From assembly GCF_002764115.1 (NCBI RefSeq), contig NZ_CP017943.1, positions 62,001-126,000 on the forward strand: a DNA stretch of 64,000 nucleotides. The letters are read 5' to 3'. Origin of the DNA: Phyllobacterium zundukense (GTDB lineage: Bacteria > Pseudomonadota > Alphaproteobacteria > Rhizobiales > Rhizobiaceae). A program made the position numbers and the translations under genes. Every line of letters starts with the position of its first letter. Positions within the stretch are counted from its first letter, which is position 1. This document shows positions 51,011 to 58,308 of the stretch, in pieces. The notes beneath the pieces are model-generated. The model was not told where the DNA came from and ran no database searches. It saw only the letters and a program-made list of their open reading frames with translations.

Positions 51011-52963
51011 ATGAACAAGGAAACGTCACCCCTTTGGGTTCCCGACGCAGGAGGCGCCGCTGCTCCGATGGCTAGATTCGCTGAACTCGCGAGCAAAATC
51101 TCAAATAGGGAGCTTCTAAATTTTAAGGACATTCATTGCTGGTCAATAGAGAAACCAGAGGCGTTTTGGGCACTCGTGTGGGACTTCTGTGAAATTAAAG
51201 GCGACCGCGGCGAAAGAGTGTTGATCAATCGCGATCAGATGTTGGATGCAGCGTTCTTCCCGGACGCAACCTTAAACTTCGCAGAGAATCTTCTGTCTAG
51301 AAATGGAGGGACGGACGCTATTGTCTTTCGTGGGGAAGACAGAGTGTCGTATCGATGGTCATGGGACCACCTGCACAATATGGTATCGAAGCTACAGCAA
51401 GCGTATCGCGCCGCGGGAATTGCGCAAGGCGATCGTATCGCCGCGATGATGCCGAATATGCCGGAGACGGTTGCCTGTATGCTGGCCGCCGCCTCGATCG
51501 GTGCGATTTGGTCTTCCTGTTCTCCCGATTTCGGAGAGCAGGGCGTCATGGATCGTTTTGGACAGATTCAGCCGAAACTGTTCATCGCATGCAATAGCTA
51601 CTGGTACAATGGAAAGCTACAAGATGTGGCAGAGAAGGTTGGCAACATAGCCAAGGGGCTGGGCGTCTTCACTGTTGTGGTGCCTTACGCCAACGGGCTG
51701 CTTAATAAACGTATGGAGAATGAGATCACATCGCGTTTCGATGAGTTCATCGCTCCATTCGATGCTAAAACAGTAGACTATTCCAAGCTCTCATTTTCCC
51801 ATCCTTTGTTTATTCTTTATTCTTCCGGGACGACGGGAATGCCAAAATGTATCGTGCACTCTGCCGGCGGTACGCTTCTGCAACATGTAAAGGAGCACCA
51901 GCTCCACTGTAGTGTCAGGCCAGGCGACAAGCTTTTTTACTTCACTACCTGTGGTTGGATGATGTGGAATTGGCTTGTCAGCGGGCTCGCATCCGGCGCT
52001 ACTCTTTGCCTTTATGATGGCTCGCCCTTCGCTCCTGACGACCAAGTTTTGTTCAATTATGCTGCAGCTGAGAAGTTTTCCATTTTCGGCACCTCAGCCA
52101 AGTATATTGACGCTCTGCGTAAGAAAGGCGTTGCGCCGATTAAGACGCACGATCTATCCAGTCTGAGGCTGATCGCTTCGACGGGATCACCGCTCTCGCC
52201 CGAGAGCTTCTCTTTCGTGTATGAATCGATCAACGCTGATGTGCCCCTGGCTTCGATGTCGGGGGGTACAGATATCGTGTCCTGCTTTGTTCTGGGAAAC
52301 CCGCTGTCACCCGTGTGGCGTGGAGAAATTCAGGGGCCAGGTCTCGGTCTCGCGGTCGATGTCTGGGACGATGACGGCAAGCCGCTGAGGGGTGAAAAAG
52401 GCGAGCTAGTCTGTACAGCGGCCTTTCCATCGATGCCGCTGATGTTCTGGAACGACAAGGGCGGAGACAAGTATCGTGACGCATATTTCGGACGCTTCGA
52501 CAACACATGGAGCCACGGCGACTTCGCAAAATGGACAGAGCATGACGGCCTCGTCATACATGGCCGCTCGGATGCGACACTCAATCCAGGCGGGGTACGC
52601 ATCGGTACCGCCGAAATATACAACCAGGTCGAACGGTTGCCAGAGGTTGTGGAAGCAATTTGCATTGGACAGGAATGGGAAGACGACGTGCGCGTCGTCC
52701 TATTCGTGCGGCTCGAAGTTGGGAAGACGCTGACCCCCGAGTTGATTTCCAAAATAAAAAGCGCGATCGCAACCGGCGCTTCGCCAAGACATGTCCCTGC
52801 GAAAGTGATACAGGTTCCAGACATCCCCCGTACCAAGTCAGGAAAAATTGTCGAACTCGCTGTTCGAGAGGTAGTGCACGGGCGCCCAGTGAAGAATAAG
52901 GAGGCGCTCGCCAACCCGGAGGCGCTTGACCTGTTTGAACGGATCGCCGAACTGAACCAATAA
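51011..52963 (+). CDS. aacS: Acetoacetyl-CoA synthetase (acetoacetate-CoA ligase)
   Basis: 650-aa adenylate-forming ligase of the AacS branch, after AGCACGGAGGAA. Adenylation P-loop FILYSSGTTGMPKCIVHSAGG (about residue 275), the N-terminal ACS-type WSIEKPEAFWALVWDF, and C-terminal PDIPRTKSGKIVELAVREVVHGRPVKN with the catalytic lysine (read in pieces). It makes acetoacetyl-CoA from acetoacetate, CoA and ATP. In this cluster it would recover the acetoacetate that BKACE makes. Confidence 0.93.
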   Translation: MNKETSPLWVPDAGGAAAPMARFAELASKISNRELLNFKDIHCWSIEKPEAFWALVWDFCEIKGDRGERVLINRDQMLDAAFFPDATLNFAENLLSRNGGTDAIVFRGEDRVSYRWSWDHLHNMVSKLQQAYRAAGIAQGDRIAAMMPNMPETVACMLAAASIGAIWSSCSPDFGEQGVMDRFGQIQPKLFIACNSYWYNGKLQDVAEKVGNIAKGLGVFTVVVPYANGLLNKRMENEITSRFDEFIAPFDAKTVDYSKLSFSHPLFILYSSGTTGMPKCIVHSAGGTLLQHVKEHQLHCSVRPGDKLFYFTTCGWMMWNWLVSGLASGATLCLYDGSPFAPDDQVLFNYAAAEKFSIFGTSAKYIDALRKKGVAPIKTHDLSSLRLIASTGSPLSPESFSFVYESINADVPLASMSGGTDIVSCFVLGNPLSPVWRGEIQGPGLGLAVDVWDDDGKPLRGEKGELVCTAAFPSMPLMFWNDKGGDKYRDAYFGRFDNTWSHGDFAKWTEHDGLVIHGRSDATLNPGGVRIGTAEIYNQVERLPEVVEAICIGQEWEDDVRVVLFVRLEVGKTLTPELISKIKSAIATGASPRHVPAKVIQVPDIPRTKSGKIVELAVREVVHGRPVKNKEALANPEALDLFERIAELNQ

Positions 52964-53229
52964 CCATGGCGATGAGTTGCGCCGCAAACAGTTATTTTAT
53001 GAATGCATGCTATCGTTCGGAAGTTATTGCTTTTGCAGCTCGTGCTGCAGTTGGATCATCCAATCGTGCTTTAGCCAATCTGCTGATCCGCGTGGTGGCC
53101 AGCCTTCCGCGCCAATGACGATTGCAGACCGAATGGCGGGACTACCAAACGATGCCGGATCGCTGTAGCGGTTGCGCTCAAGAATCTCGATGGAAAGTTC
53201 CCGCTAAACCGGTGAGGTCTCAGTGGCAC
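52964..53229. other. Intergenic region without recognised gene
   Basis: About 266 bases between the AacS stop and the MerR remnant. No frame shows a recognisable domain or ribosome binding site. It may be leftover DNA from the rearrangement next to the insertion sequence. Confidence 0.4.
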
Positions 53230-53579
53230 TCAACACTCCGTTCTTCGCAGCTCCACCGTCAAGCTTAGCAGCGTCGCCCGTCTACTTTGTAGATCGGCCA
53301 AGAGGGAGTCGAGTTCGCGGATCTTATCCTCCATTGAGGAGAGGAGCCTCGATTTTCTCGTGTGGTCTTGAGGCGAATCCAGGTGAGCCGCAACTTCCCT
53401 CAAGCTGAAGCCAAGACCGCGGGCTCGGTTGATGAAAGGATAATCTCCAAGGCCCGCTCGTCATAGTCGCGATAGCCGCTGCGATGTCTCGGGGGGAGCG
53501 GTAGCAGACCCTGAGCCTCGTAAAATCGAATGCGCGAAATACTAACTCCCGCCCGCGCTGCCAACAAACCGATACGCAT
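53230..53579 (-). pseudogene. Frameshifted MerR family regulator
   Basis: The N-terminal MerR winged helix MRIGLLAARAGVSISRIRFYEAQGLLP and RHRSGYRDYDERALEII (ATG at 53579) is in one frame. The continuation NRARGLGFSLREVAAHLDSPQ and MEDKIRELDSLLADLQSRRATLL, ending in a stop at 53230, is in another. A single-base change near 53432 breaks the gene. A MerR-type promoter with long spacer lies just upstream, facing a truncated hydrolase gene. Confidence 0.78.
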
Positions 53580-53583
53580 GACC

Positions 53584-53615
53584 TTGACCTTAAACCTAGG
53601 TTGAAGGTGTAGGAA
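53584..53615 (+). promoter_or_regulatory. MerR-type promoter with 20-base spacer
   Basis: TTGACC (53584-53589) and TAGGAA (53610-53615) are separated by 20 bases holding a dyad around CCTAGG (ACCTTAAACC / GGTTGAAGGT). Such over-long spacers with a central palindrome are typical of promoters activated by MerR proteins. The regulator at 53230-53579 is broken, so the site is probably no longer used. Confidence 0.55.
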
Positions 53616-53648
53616 GATGGCTGCCCGGTCAAGGGCGAAGAGGTAACG

Positions 53649-53798
53649 ATGCAAACTATAGTGATGATTCCCGGCCTCGACAGCGACGTGGCTGTCTGGA
53701 GGCGAACGATTACAGCGCTAAACAGCGAGGTGAACGTAAGCGCGAATTTCTGCGCACCTTCTGACCTGCCACTGCGAATTTCCTCCAGAATTGATTAG
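53649..53798 (+). pseudogene. N-terminal fragment of an alpha/beta hydrolase, cut by an insertion sequence
   Basis: The frame opens MQTIVMIPGLDSDVAVWRRTI at an ATG with AGAGG upstream, a normal start for alpha/beta hydrolases that pair with MerR genes. After about 37 codons it runs into the inverted repeat of the insertion sequence at 53762 and stops at 53796-53798. The rest of the hydrolase is not found on the far side of the element, so an adjacent deletion is likely. Confidence 0.68.
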
Positions 53799-53827
53799 AG
53801 TCCGGCCTGATGACGAAGGACGGACGA

Positions 53828-54094
53828 ATGAAGAAGCAGAGATTTACGGAAGAGCAGATCATCGGTGTTTTGCGGGAGCAGGAGGCTGGGACAAAGACAG
53901 CCGATCTGTGCCGCAAGCACGGTATTTCAGAAGCAACGTTTTATAATTGGAAAGCCAAATACGGCGGCATGGAAGTCTCAGAGGCGAAGCGGTTGAAAGC
54001 GCTCGAAGATGAGAACGCCAGGCTCAAGAAGCTACTCGCCGAGCAGATGCTGGATACGGCCGCGCTTCGCGAACTTCTGTCAAAAAAATGGTAG
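53828..54094 (+). CDS. IS3-family transposase OrfA
   Basis: 88 aa. The helix-turn-helix [16 protein letters not shown] ... [24 protein letters not shown] is followed by a leucine-zipper-like region [22 protein letters not shown] (read in pieces) that mediates multimers. Typical of the IS407 group. An A7 run at 54082-54088 just before its stop allows -1 slippage into orfB. Confidence 0.92.
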   Translation: MKKQRFTEEQIIGVLREQEAGTKTADLCRKHGISEATFYNWKAKYGGMEVSEAKRLKALEDENARLKKLLAEQMLDTAALRELLSKKW

Positions 54095-55017
54095 GGCCCG
54101 CCGCCAAGTGTGAAGCCGTCACGCATCTGAAGGCCGTCATGGGGCTTTCGGAACGGCGGGCCTGCCAGATTATATCCGCCGACCGTAAGACGATCCGTTA
54201 CCGGTCCTGCCGACCGCCAGAGGTCGAGTTGCGGGCGAAGCTTCGCGACCTCGCAAATGAGCGAAGGCGTTTCGGATATAGGCGGCTATTCATCCTGCTT
54301 CGGCGGGACGGAGAACCGTCCGGCGTCAATCGCATCTACCGCCTTTATCGCGAGGAAGGTCTTTCCATCCGCAAGCGGAAAGCCAGGCGGCGTGCTGTCG
54401 GCACCCGTGCGCCGATCCTCGTCGAAGCGAGGGCCAATGCTCGCTGGTCGCTGGATTTCGTCCACGATCAGTTTGCCTGCGGCAGACGCTTCCGCGTTCT
54501 CAACGTCGTCGACGATGTGACGCGCGAATGCCTGGCGGCGATCCCGGACACGTCTATCTCCGGTCGCCGTGTCGCGCGAGAACTGACGACACTGATCGAA
54601 CGGCGCGGCAGGCCCGGAATGATCGTCTCCGACAACGGCACCGAACTAACGTCGAATGCCATCCTTGCCTGGTCGAAGGATCACAAGGTCGAGTGGCACT
54701 ACATTGCACCGGGAAAACCGATGCAGAACGGCTACGTGGAAAGTTTCAACGGTCGCATGCGAGACGAATTGCTCAATGAGAGTTTGTTCTTCGGCCTCGA
54801 TCATGCCCGCAGTGCCATTACTGAATGGGCTGACGACTATAACAATTTCAGGCCGCACTCATCGCTCGGATACCAGACCCCGGCAGACTATGCCGGGACC
54901 ATCGCCGCAACCGGCTCCAGCGCTGCGCAAGATGAAAGCTTCGCGTTTCCGCAGGTTGCTCACACCGCGCCATTTGGCGTATTCAAAACCCCCGAGGCTC
55001 TAGTCGCCGCTGGATGA
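54088..55017 (+). CDS. IS3-family transposase OrfB (DDE integrase core)
   Basis: 309 aa, overlapping orfA by seven bases in the -1 frame. The catalytic acids are D123 (WSLDFVHD), D182 (VSDNGTE) and E218 (GYVESFNGR); the 35 residues between D182 and E218 match the DD(35)E spacing of the family. The frame is intact, so the element may still be active. Expression of the OrfAB fusion would use the A7 slippery run at 54082-54088. Confidence 0.93.
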   Translation: MVGPAAKCEAVTHLKAVMGLSERRACQIISADRKTIRYRSCRPPEVELRAKLRDLANERRRFGYRRLFILLRRDGEPSGVNRIYRLYREEGLSIRKRKARRRAVGTRAPILVEARANARWSLDFVHDQFACGRRFRVLNVVDDVTRECLAAIPDTSISGRRVARELTTLIERRGRPGMIVSDNGTELTSNAILAWSKDHKVEWHYIAPGKPMQNGYVESFNGRMRDELLNESLFFGLDHARSAITEWADDYNNFRPHSSLGYQTPADYAGTIAATGSSAAQDESFAFPQVAHTAPFGVFKTPEALVAAG

Positions 55018-55035
55018 AAGTTCAATGGCAGGTCA

Positions 55036-55511
55036 CTGCCATCGGAGAGACTTATTGGATCGAGTTCACGCCGCCCACGGCATCGCGCGGGTCTTTTCGG
55101 TAGCTCCTGATCGCAGCGCGAACTTTCATGGGAATTTCTAACAAAATCAAAAGTCGTTTGCCGCCGATGCAGCGATTGTTCGATTCTCTTCAAGGCGGTC
55201 ATTGGAAATCACTCATCCCGATATGCTTTAAAGAGTGATTGTTGAATTCTAGGAACCAATCGGATTCGATGAAAAATCTGATATTATCGGCATTTTCAAA
55301 CGAAGGTTTATCAGCAGGTTGCGGCTCTGAACAAACGCCGAAATCAAGGACTTCTTGTGCTTGAATTTGTTCGTCCGCGAGTTCGATCCTGTTCGTGTCC
55401 CACGGCATTCTCAAACTTCAAATATTCGCGGTTTAACAATGCGTATAGGACTCACGGCCAACGCGTTTGATCCGAAATTGAGGATGTTTGAAAGCCTTGC
55501 TGGTTTCGATA
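55036..55511. other. Region right of the insertion sequence, no clear gene
   Basis: About 476 bases between the insertion sequence and the GntR gene. Apart from a doubtful small minus-strand frame at 55199-55408, nothing recognisable is present, and no continuation of the interrupted hydrolase is seen. Confidence 0.4.
55199..55408 (-). CDS. Small hypothetical protein
   Basis: 69 aa from the ATG at 55408. The product is acidic with aromatic residues (DNIRFFIESDWFLEF) and no recognised family. Amino-acid make-up is that of a plausible protein, but there is no strong ribosome binding site, and it may be the tail of a deleted gene. Confidence 0.22.
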   Translation of the reverse strand: MPWDTNRIELADEQIQAQEVLDFGVCSEPQPADKPSFENADNIRFFIESDWFLEFNNHSLKHIGMSDFQ

Positions 55512-56303
55512 TTATTTGATTACGAAATGAAGTCTGGCACGATCGGTCCTGTAGATAGCTATGAAATATTCAATCGGGTCGTCGCCATCTCCGTAAGAGC
55601 AGGACTCAATTGAGACCAAAGGTGTATTGGCTGAAACTTGCAGCAACTGCGCTTCTTCTGCGGTTGGCGTATAGGCTTCGATCCACCTTTCAGCGCGCTT
55701 GAGGCTGATGCCATATTGTCGGCGGAGGGTTTCATAAAGTGAGCGGTTTTCGAGCGGTAGCGCTTCAATTCCTGGAACTGCACTTTGCCGCAGACTGATG
55801 CGCACGAGGGTTCTCGGTTCCCCATCGACAATCATAACGCGGTCAATCAAAACAACGCGCTCATCCCTTTCGAGCCGCAGCAGTTTGCGCGCCCGCGAGG
55901 TGGGAAGGGCTACTTCCTGGCGAATAACACGACGTGTTACCAGCTTGTTCTTGCCCATCAACTCATCGCTGAAACCAACTGTTGATCCAATAAAATCCTG
56001 TTCATCACGCCGTTCGGCGACGAAGGTCCCCTTTCCCTGATGCTTGTACACCAAACGTTCGAAGACGAGTTGCTTCAATGCTTCACGCACAACCGTTCGG
56101 GAGACATCAAATGTTTCGCAAAGCTCGGTTTCGGAAGGAAGTTTTGAGCGAGGCTCCATCCTGCCGTCTGCAATCATCTCGATTATCGAAGATTTTACCT
56201 GTGCCCATAGTGGCGTTCCGCCGTCACTTATCGGGCGGCGTTCGGGAAGGCGCCTGCTCGCCGTTTTGGTGACCAACTTTCGTTGTTTTACAGATGTATT
56301 CAT
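55512..56303 (-). CDS. GntR family regulator (HutC/UTRA type)
   Basis: 263 aa. The N-terminal winged helix reads PLWAQVKSSIIEMIADG, KLPSETELCETFDVSRTVVREALKQL and KHQGKGTFV (about residues 32-95). The C-terminal UTRA ligand domain follows (RLERDERVVLIDRVMIVDGEP ... YGISLKRAERWIEAYTPTAEEA ... SYGDGDDPIEYFIAIYRTDR, read in pieces). Its start overlaps the stop of the GlpD-like gene (ATGA), so both are in one operon. It probably represses both divergent operons of the polyol locus and responds to a phosphorylated sugar alcohol. Confidence 0.92.
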   Translation of the reverse strand: MNTSVKQRKLVTKTASRRLPERRPISDGGTPLWAQVKSSIIEMIADGRMEPRSKLPSETELCETFDVSRTVVREALKQLVFERLVYKHQGKGTFVAERRDEQDFIGSTVGFSDELMGKNKLVTRRVIRQEVALPTSRARKLLRLERDERVVLIDRVMIVDGEPRTLVRISLRQSAVPGIEALPLENRSLYETLRRQYGISLKRAERWIEAYTPTAEEAQLLQVSANTPLVSIESCSYGDGDDPIEYFIAIYRTDRARLHFVIK

Positions 56304-58012
56304 ATCGGCAAGGGTATCCGAACATGATGGCGCAAGCGAAGCGAGTCGATCGTCTGGCTAATTTCATACTCCATGTGAGCCGCGCGCCATTTCAATGTTG
56401 AAGCAGCTATGCCGGCGACTTCCCGGATAACCCCGTCACTTGCCTTGTTCTCAAATGCCATCAATGTCCGTCGCAAAATAATATCGGCAAGCCGGGTCAC
56501 GCGTTCATTTTTAACGATCCAAACGATTTCGCCAACAAAATAGTCTGGTGCAAAGGTTAGACGCTCATGATTGCAGGCTTCAACCTCGGCAGCAATAGCT
56601 TCGGCAGTGCTGCCGTAGCGGTTGAACAGCCTAGTTGCATCATCAACCTCCATGCGGCGAGATTGTGCGAGCGCCTGGCTCCTTGTCGCCAAGTCATACG
56701 GCTTCGGCGAAAACCCTTTGCCTCCGCCAACTTCAACCTCGAGAGTGTCGTGGATCCTTAACCTGCCGCAATGTCGCAATACCACATCCGACATCTGCGC
56801 CGCGCACGCCCGATAAGTGGTCCATTTGCCCCCCACCAAACTCACGACAGCGAAAGGGCGATCGTCATCAGGGCCAAAAGTCGTCAGGAAATGATCGCGA
56901 CTAATTGCACCAGTGGCTCCGCCATCATTATAGGGGAGGGGTCTAACGCCAGCATAGGAAAACACGATCTCTTGTCTTCGTGGCTCCACGCCCGGCAGCA
57001 CTTGTTCCAACACCCCGAACAAGTAGTCAATCTCACTGTCGGAGCAAACCGCATTGTCTGGATCGCTGGTACGAAGGTCAGTCGTCCCGAGCAAAACACG
57101 CGCTTTATCGAGCGCATAAATCAAGCAGGCGCGATGGTCATGAGTCTCGAAATATAACATCAGACCATCCAGTTTTGCTGCGAGATCTGGTCTTTCAAGG
57201 ACAACATGAGAACCCTTCGTGCCTCCCATAAGGCGACAATCGATACCAAGGCCGCGGTTAACCTGATCGACCCAAGGGCCAGCGCAATTGACGACTATTG
57301 AAGGCTGCAACCAAAATGATTGCCTGCCGATCTCATCGTAAAGTTCGACCTTGCCGTCAATCGTACTCCGCAGAGACATGTATGGTATCGCGATCGATTC
57401 AGGGCAATCGCGTTCGGCGTCCCCGGCCAGCTCGAGCGCAAGTCTTTCTGGATGTGTTACGCGCGCATCGTAGTATTCGGCAACAGCCCGCACCTTGTTT
57501 GAAAGCCGGGATAGACGTTTCCTTACTTCGCTGGATCCCACGAGCCGATGGCGCGGCATTGTCTGATTGGATCTGCCGAAGCGATCGAAAAACGAAAGTC
57601 CTAGCTTTATGACGAAGATGCCTTTGGCACCTGGCGTTTTCTTCAGCCGCAGGAATCGCAATGCTGCCGAGAATGCGCCCCCCACCCAACTGAATGCGGG
57701 CACCCATACCCGCAAGGGATGGACGAGGTGCGATGCGTTGAGAAGCAGGTGATTGCGCTCGATAACCGACTCTTTCACCAATGCGAATTCACCGGTCTCG
57801 AGATAACGCAGACCACCGTGAATAAGCCGGGATGGAGCCGCACTTGTACCAGACGCAAAGTCCCCTTTGTCGATAAGCACTGCTGGACAGCCTTGCAGCG
57901 CCAGATCACGGTACAGCCCCAGTCCATTAACTCCGCCACCGACAATTAAGATATTGCCTGAGCGACCCTGTATTGCATTCAATCGCTCAAGAACATCAGC
58001 TCTGGTTCGCAT
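56300..58012 (-). CDS. glpD: GlpD-like FAD-dependent glycerol-3-phosphate (polyol phosphate) dehydrogenase
   Basis: 570 aa from the ATG at 58012 with GAGGGAGGG upstream. The FAD motif is ILIVGGGVNGLGLYRDLALQG. Then come GDFASGTSAAPSRLIHGGLRYLE, a hallmark of GlpD, and ISRDHFLTTFG, VSLVGGKWTTYRACA further on; the C-terminal helical domain is present. In GlpD the enzyme oxidises glycerol-3-phosphate at the membrane; relatives oxidise erythritol-4-phosphate. Context with an FGGY kinase and a thiamine-diphosphate enzyme makes another polyol phosphate equally possible. Confidence 0.88.
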   Translation of the reverse strand: MRTRADVLERLNAIQGRSGNILIVGGGVNGLGLYRDLALQGCPAVLIDKGDFASGTSAAPSRLIHGGLRYLETGEFALVKESVIERNHLLLNASHLVHPLRVWVPAFSWVGGAFSAALRFLRLKKTPGAKGIFVIKLGLSFFDRFGRSNQTMPRHRLVGSSEVRKRLSRLSNKVRAVAEYYDARVTHPERLALELAGDAERDCPESIAIPYMSLRSTIDGKVELYDEIGRQSFWLQPSIVVNCAGPWVDQVNRGLGIDCRLMGGTKGSHVVLERPDLAAKLDGLMLYFETHDHRACLIYALDKARVLLGTTDLRTSDPDNAVCSDSEIDYLFGVLEQVLPGVEPRRQEIVFSYAGVRPLPYNDGGATGAISRDHFLTTFGPDDDRPFAVVSLVGGKWTTYRACAAQMSDVVLRHCGRLRIHDTLEVEVGGGKGFSPKPYDLATRSQALAQSRRMEVDDATRLFNRYGSTAEAIAAEVEACNHERLTFAPDYFVGEIVWIVKNERVTRLADIILRRTLMAFENKASDGVIREVAGIAASTLKWRAAHMEYEISQTIDSLRLRHHVRIPLPI

Positions 58013-58068
58013 TGCTACGCCCTCCCTCGGGTCCAACTCCGCCGTTCAATGGCAAGTCGGTTGCGTAG

Positions 58069-58084
58069 ACTTATAATTACAAGT
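58069..58084. promoter_or_regulatory. Candidate GntR operator 1 (near the GlpD-like gene)
   Basis: ACTTATAATTACAAGT is an inverted repeat with one mismatched pair (arms ACTTATAA and ACTTGTAA). It lies 57 bases upstream of the GlpD-like start. A related repeat lies near the kinase start. Confidence 0.55.
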
Positions 58085-58218
58085 CAGAGTTTTGGAAAGC
58101 GGCTCTCGAATGTGAAGAGCACGAAAATTTGTCAAAAATGCCAATGGGATCGAGAAAACCATCGATTCTTTCAGAAACTGAAATGGGTGATTGACTATTA
58201 TAAAAGTTTGGATAGGCT

Positions 58219-58236
58219 AACTCATAATAATAAGTT
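58219..58236. promoter_or_regulatory. Candidate GntR operator 2 (near the kinase gene)
   Basis: AACTCATAATAATAAGTT has arms matching at seven of nine positions and shares the ACTTATWA half-site with operator 1. A possible -35 TTGACT lies at 58191-58196, so the repeat would overlap the -10 region and start point of the kinase operon, a position suited to repression. Confidence 0.5.
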
Positions 58237-58308
58237 GTCGTGATCCAAAGTGCGAATTTTGGCAGTGCTCAGAGGAGTGGGCGAGTAAAGCGGCAAGAGG
58301 GAGGAGAA

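Larger units (their letters stand above)
53762..55035 (+). mobile_element. IS3-family insertion sequence (IS407-type), complete
   Basis: About 1.27 kb with imperfect terminal inverted repeats: left TGACCTGCCACTG at 53762-53774, right end reading TGACCTGCCATTG on the complement at 55023-55035. It contains overlapping orfA and orfB with an intact DDE set. No matching short target duplication is evident (cttc left, ctgc right), which fits a deletion on one side after insertion. Confidence 0.85.

Noticed and set aside
52977..53168. Plus-strand frame of about 63 codons after AacS
   Set aside because: Cysteine/serine-rich, no ribosome binding site, no similarity; probably non-coding.
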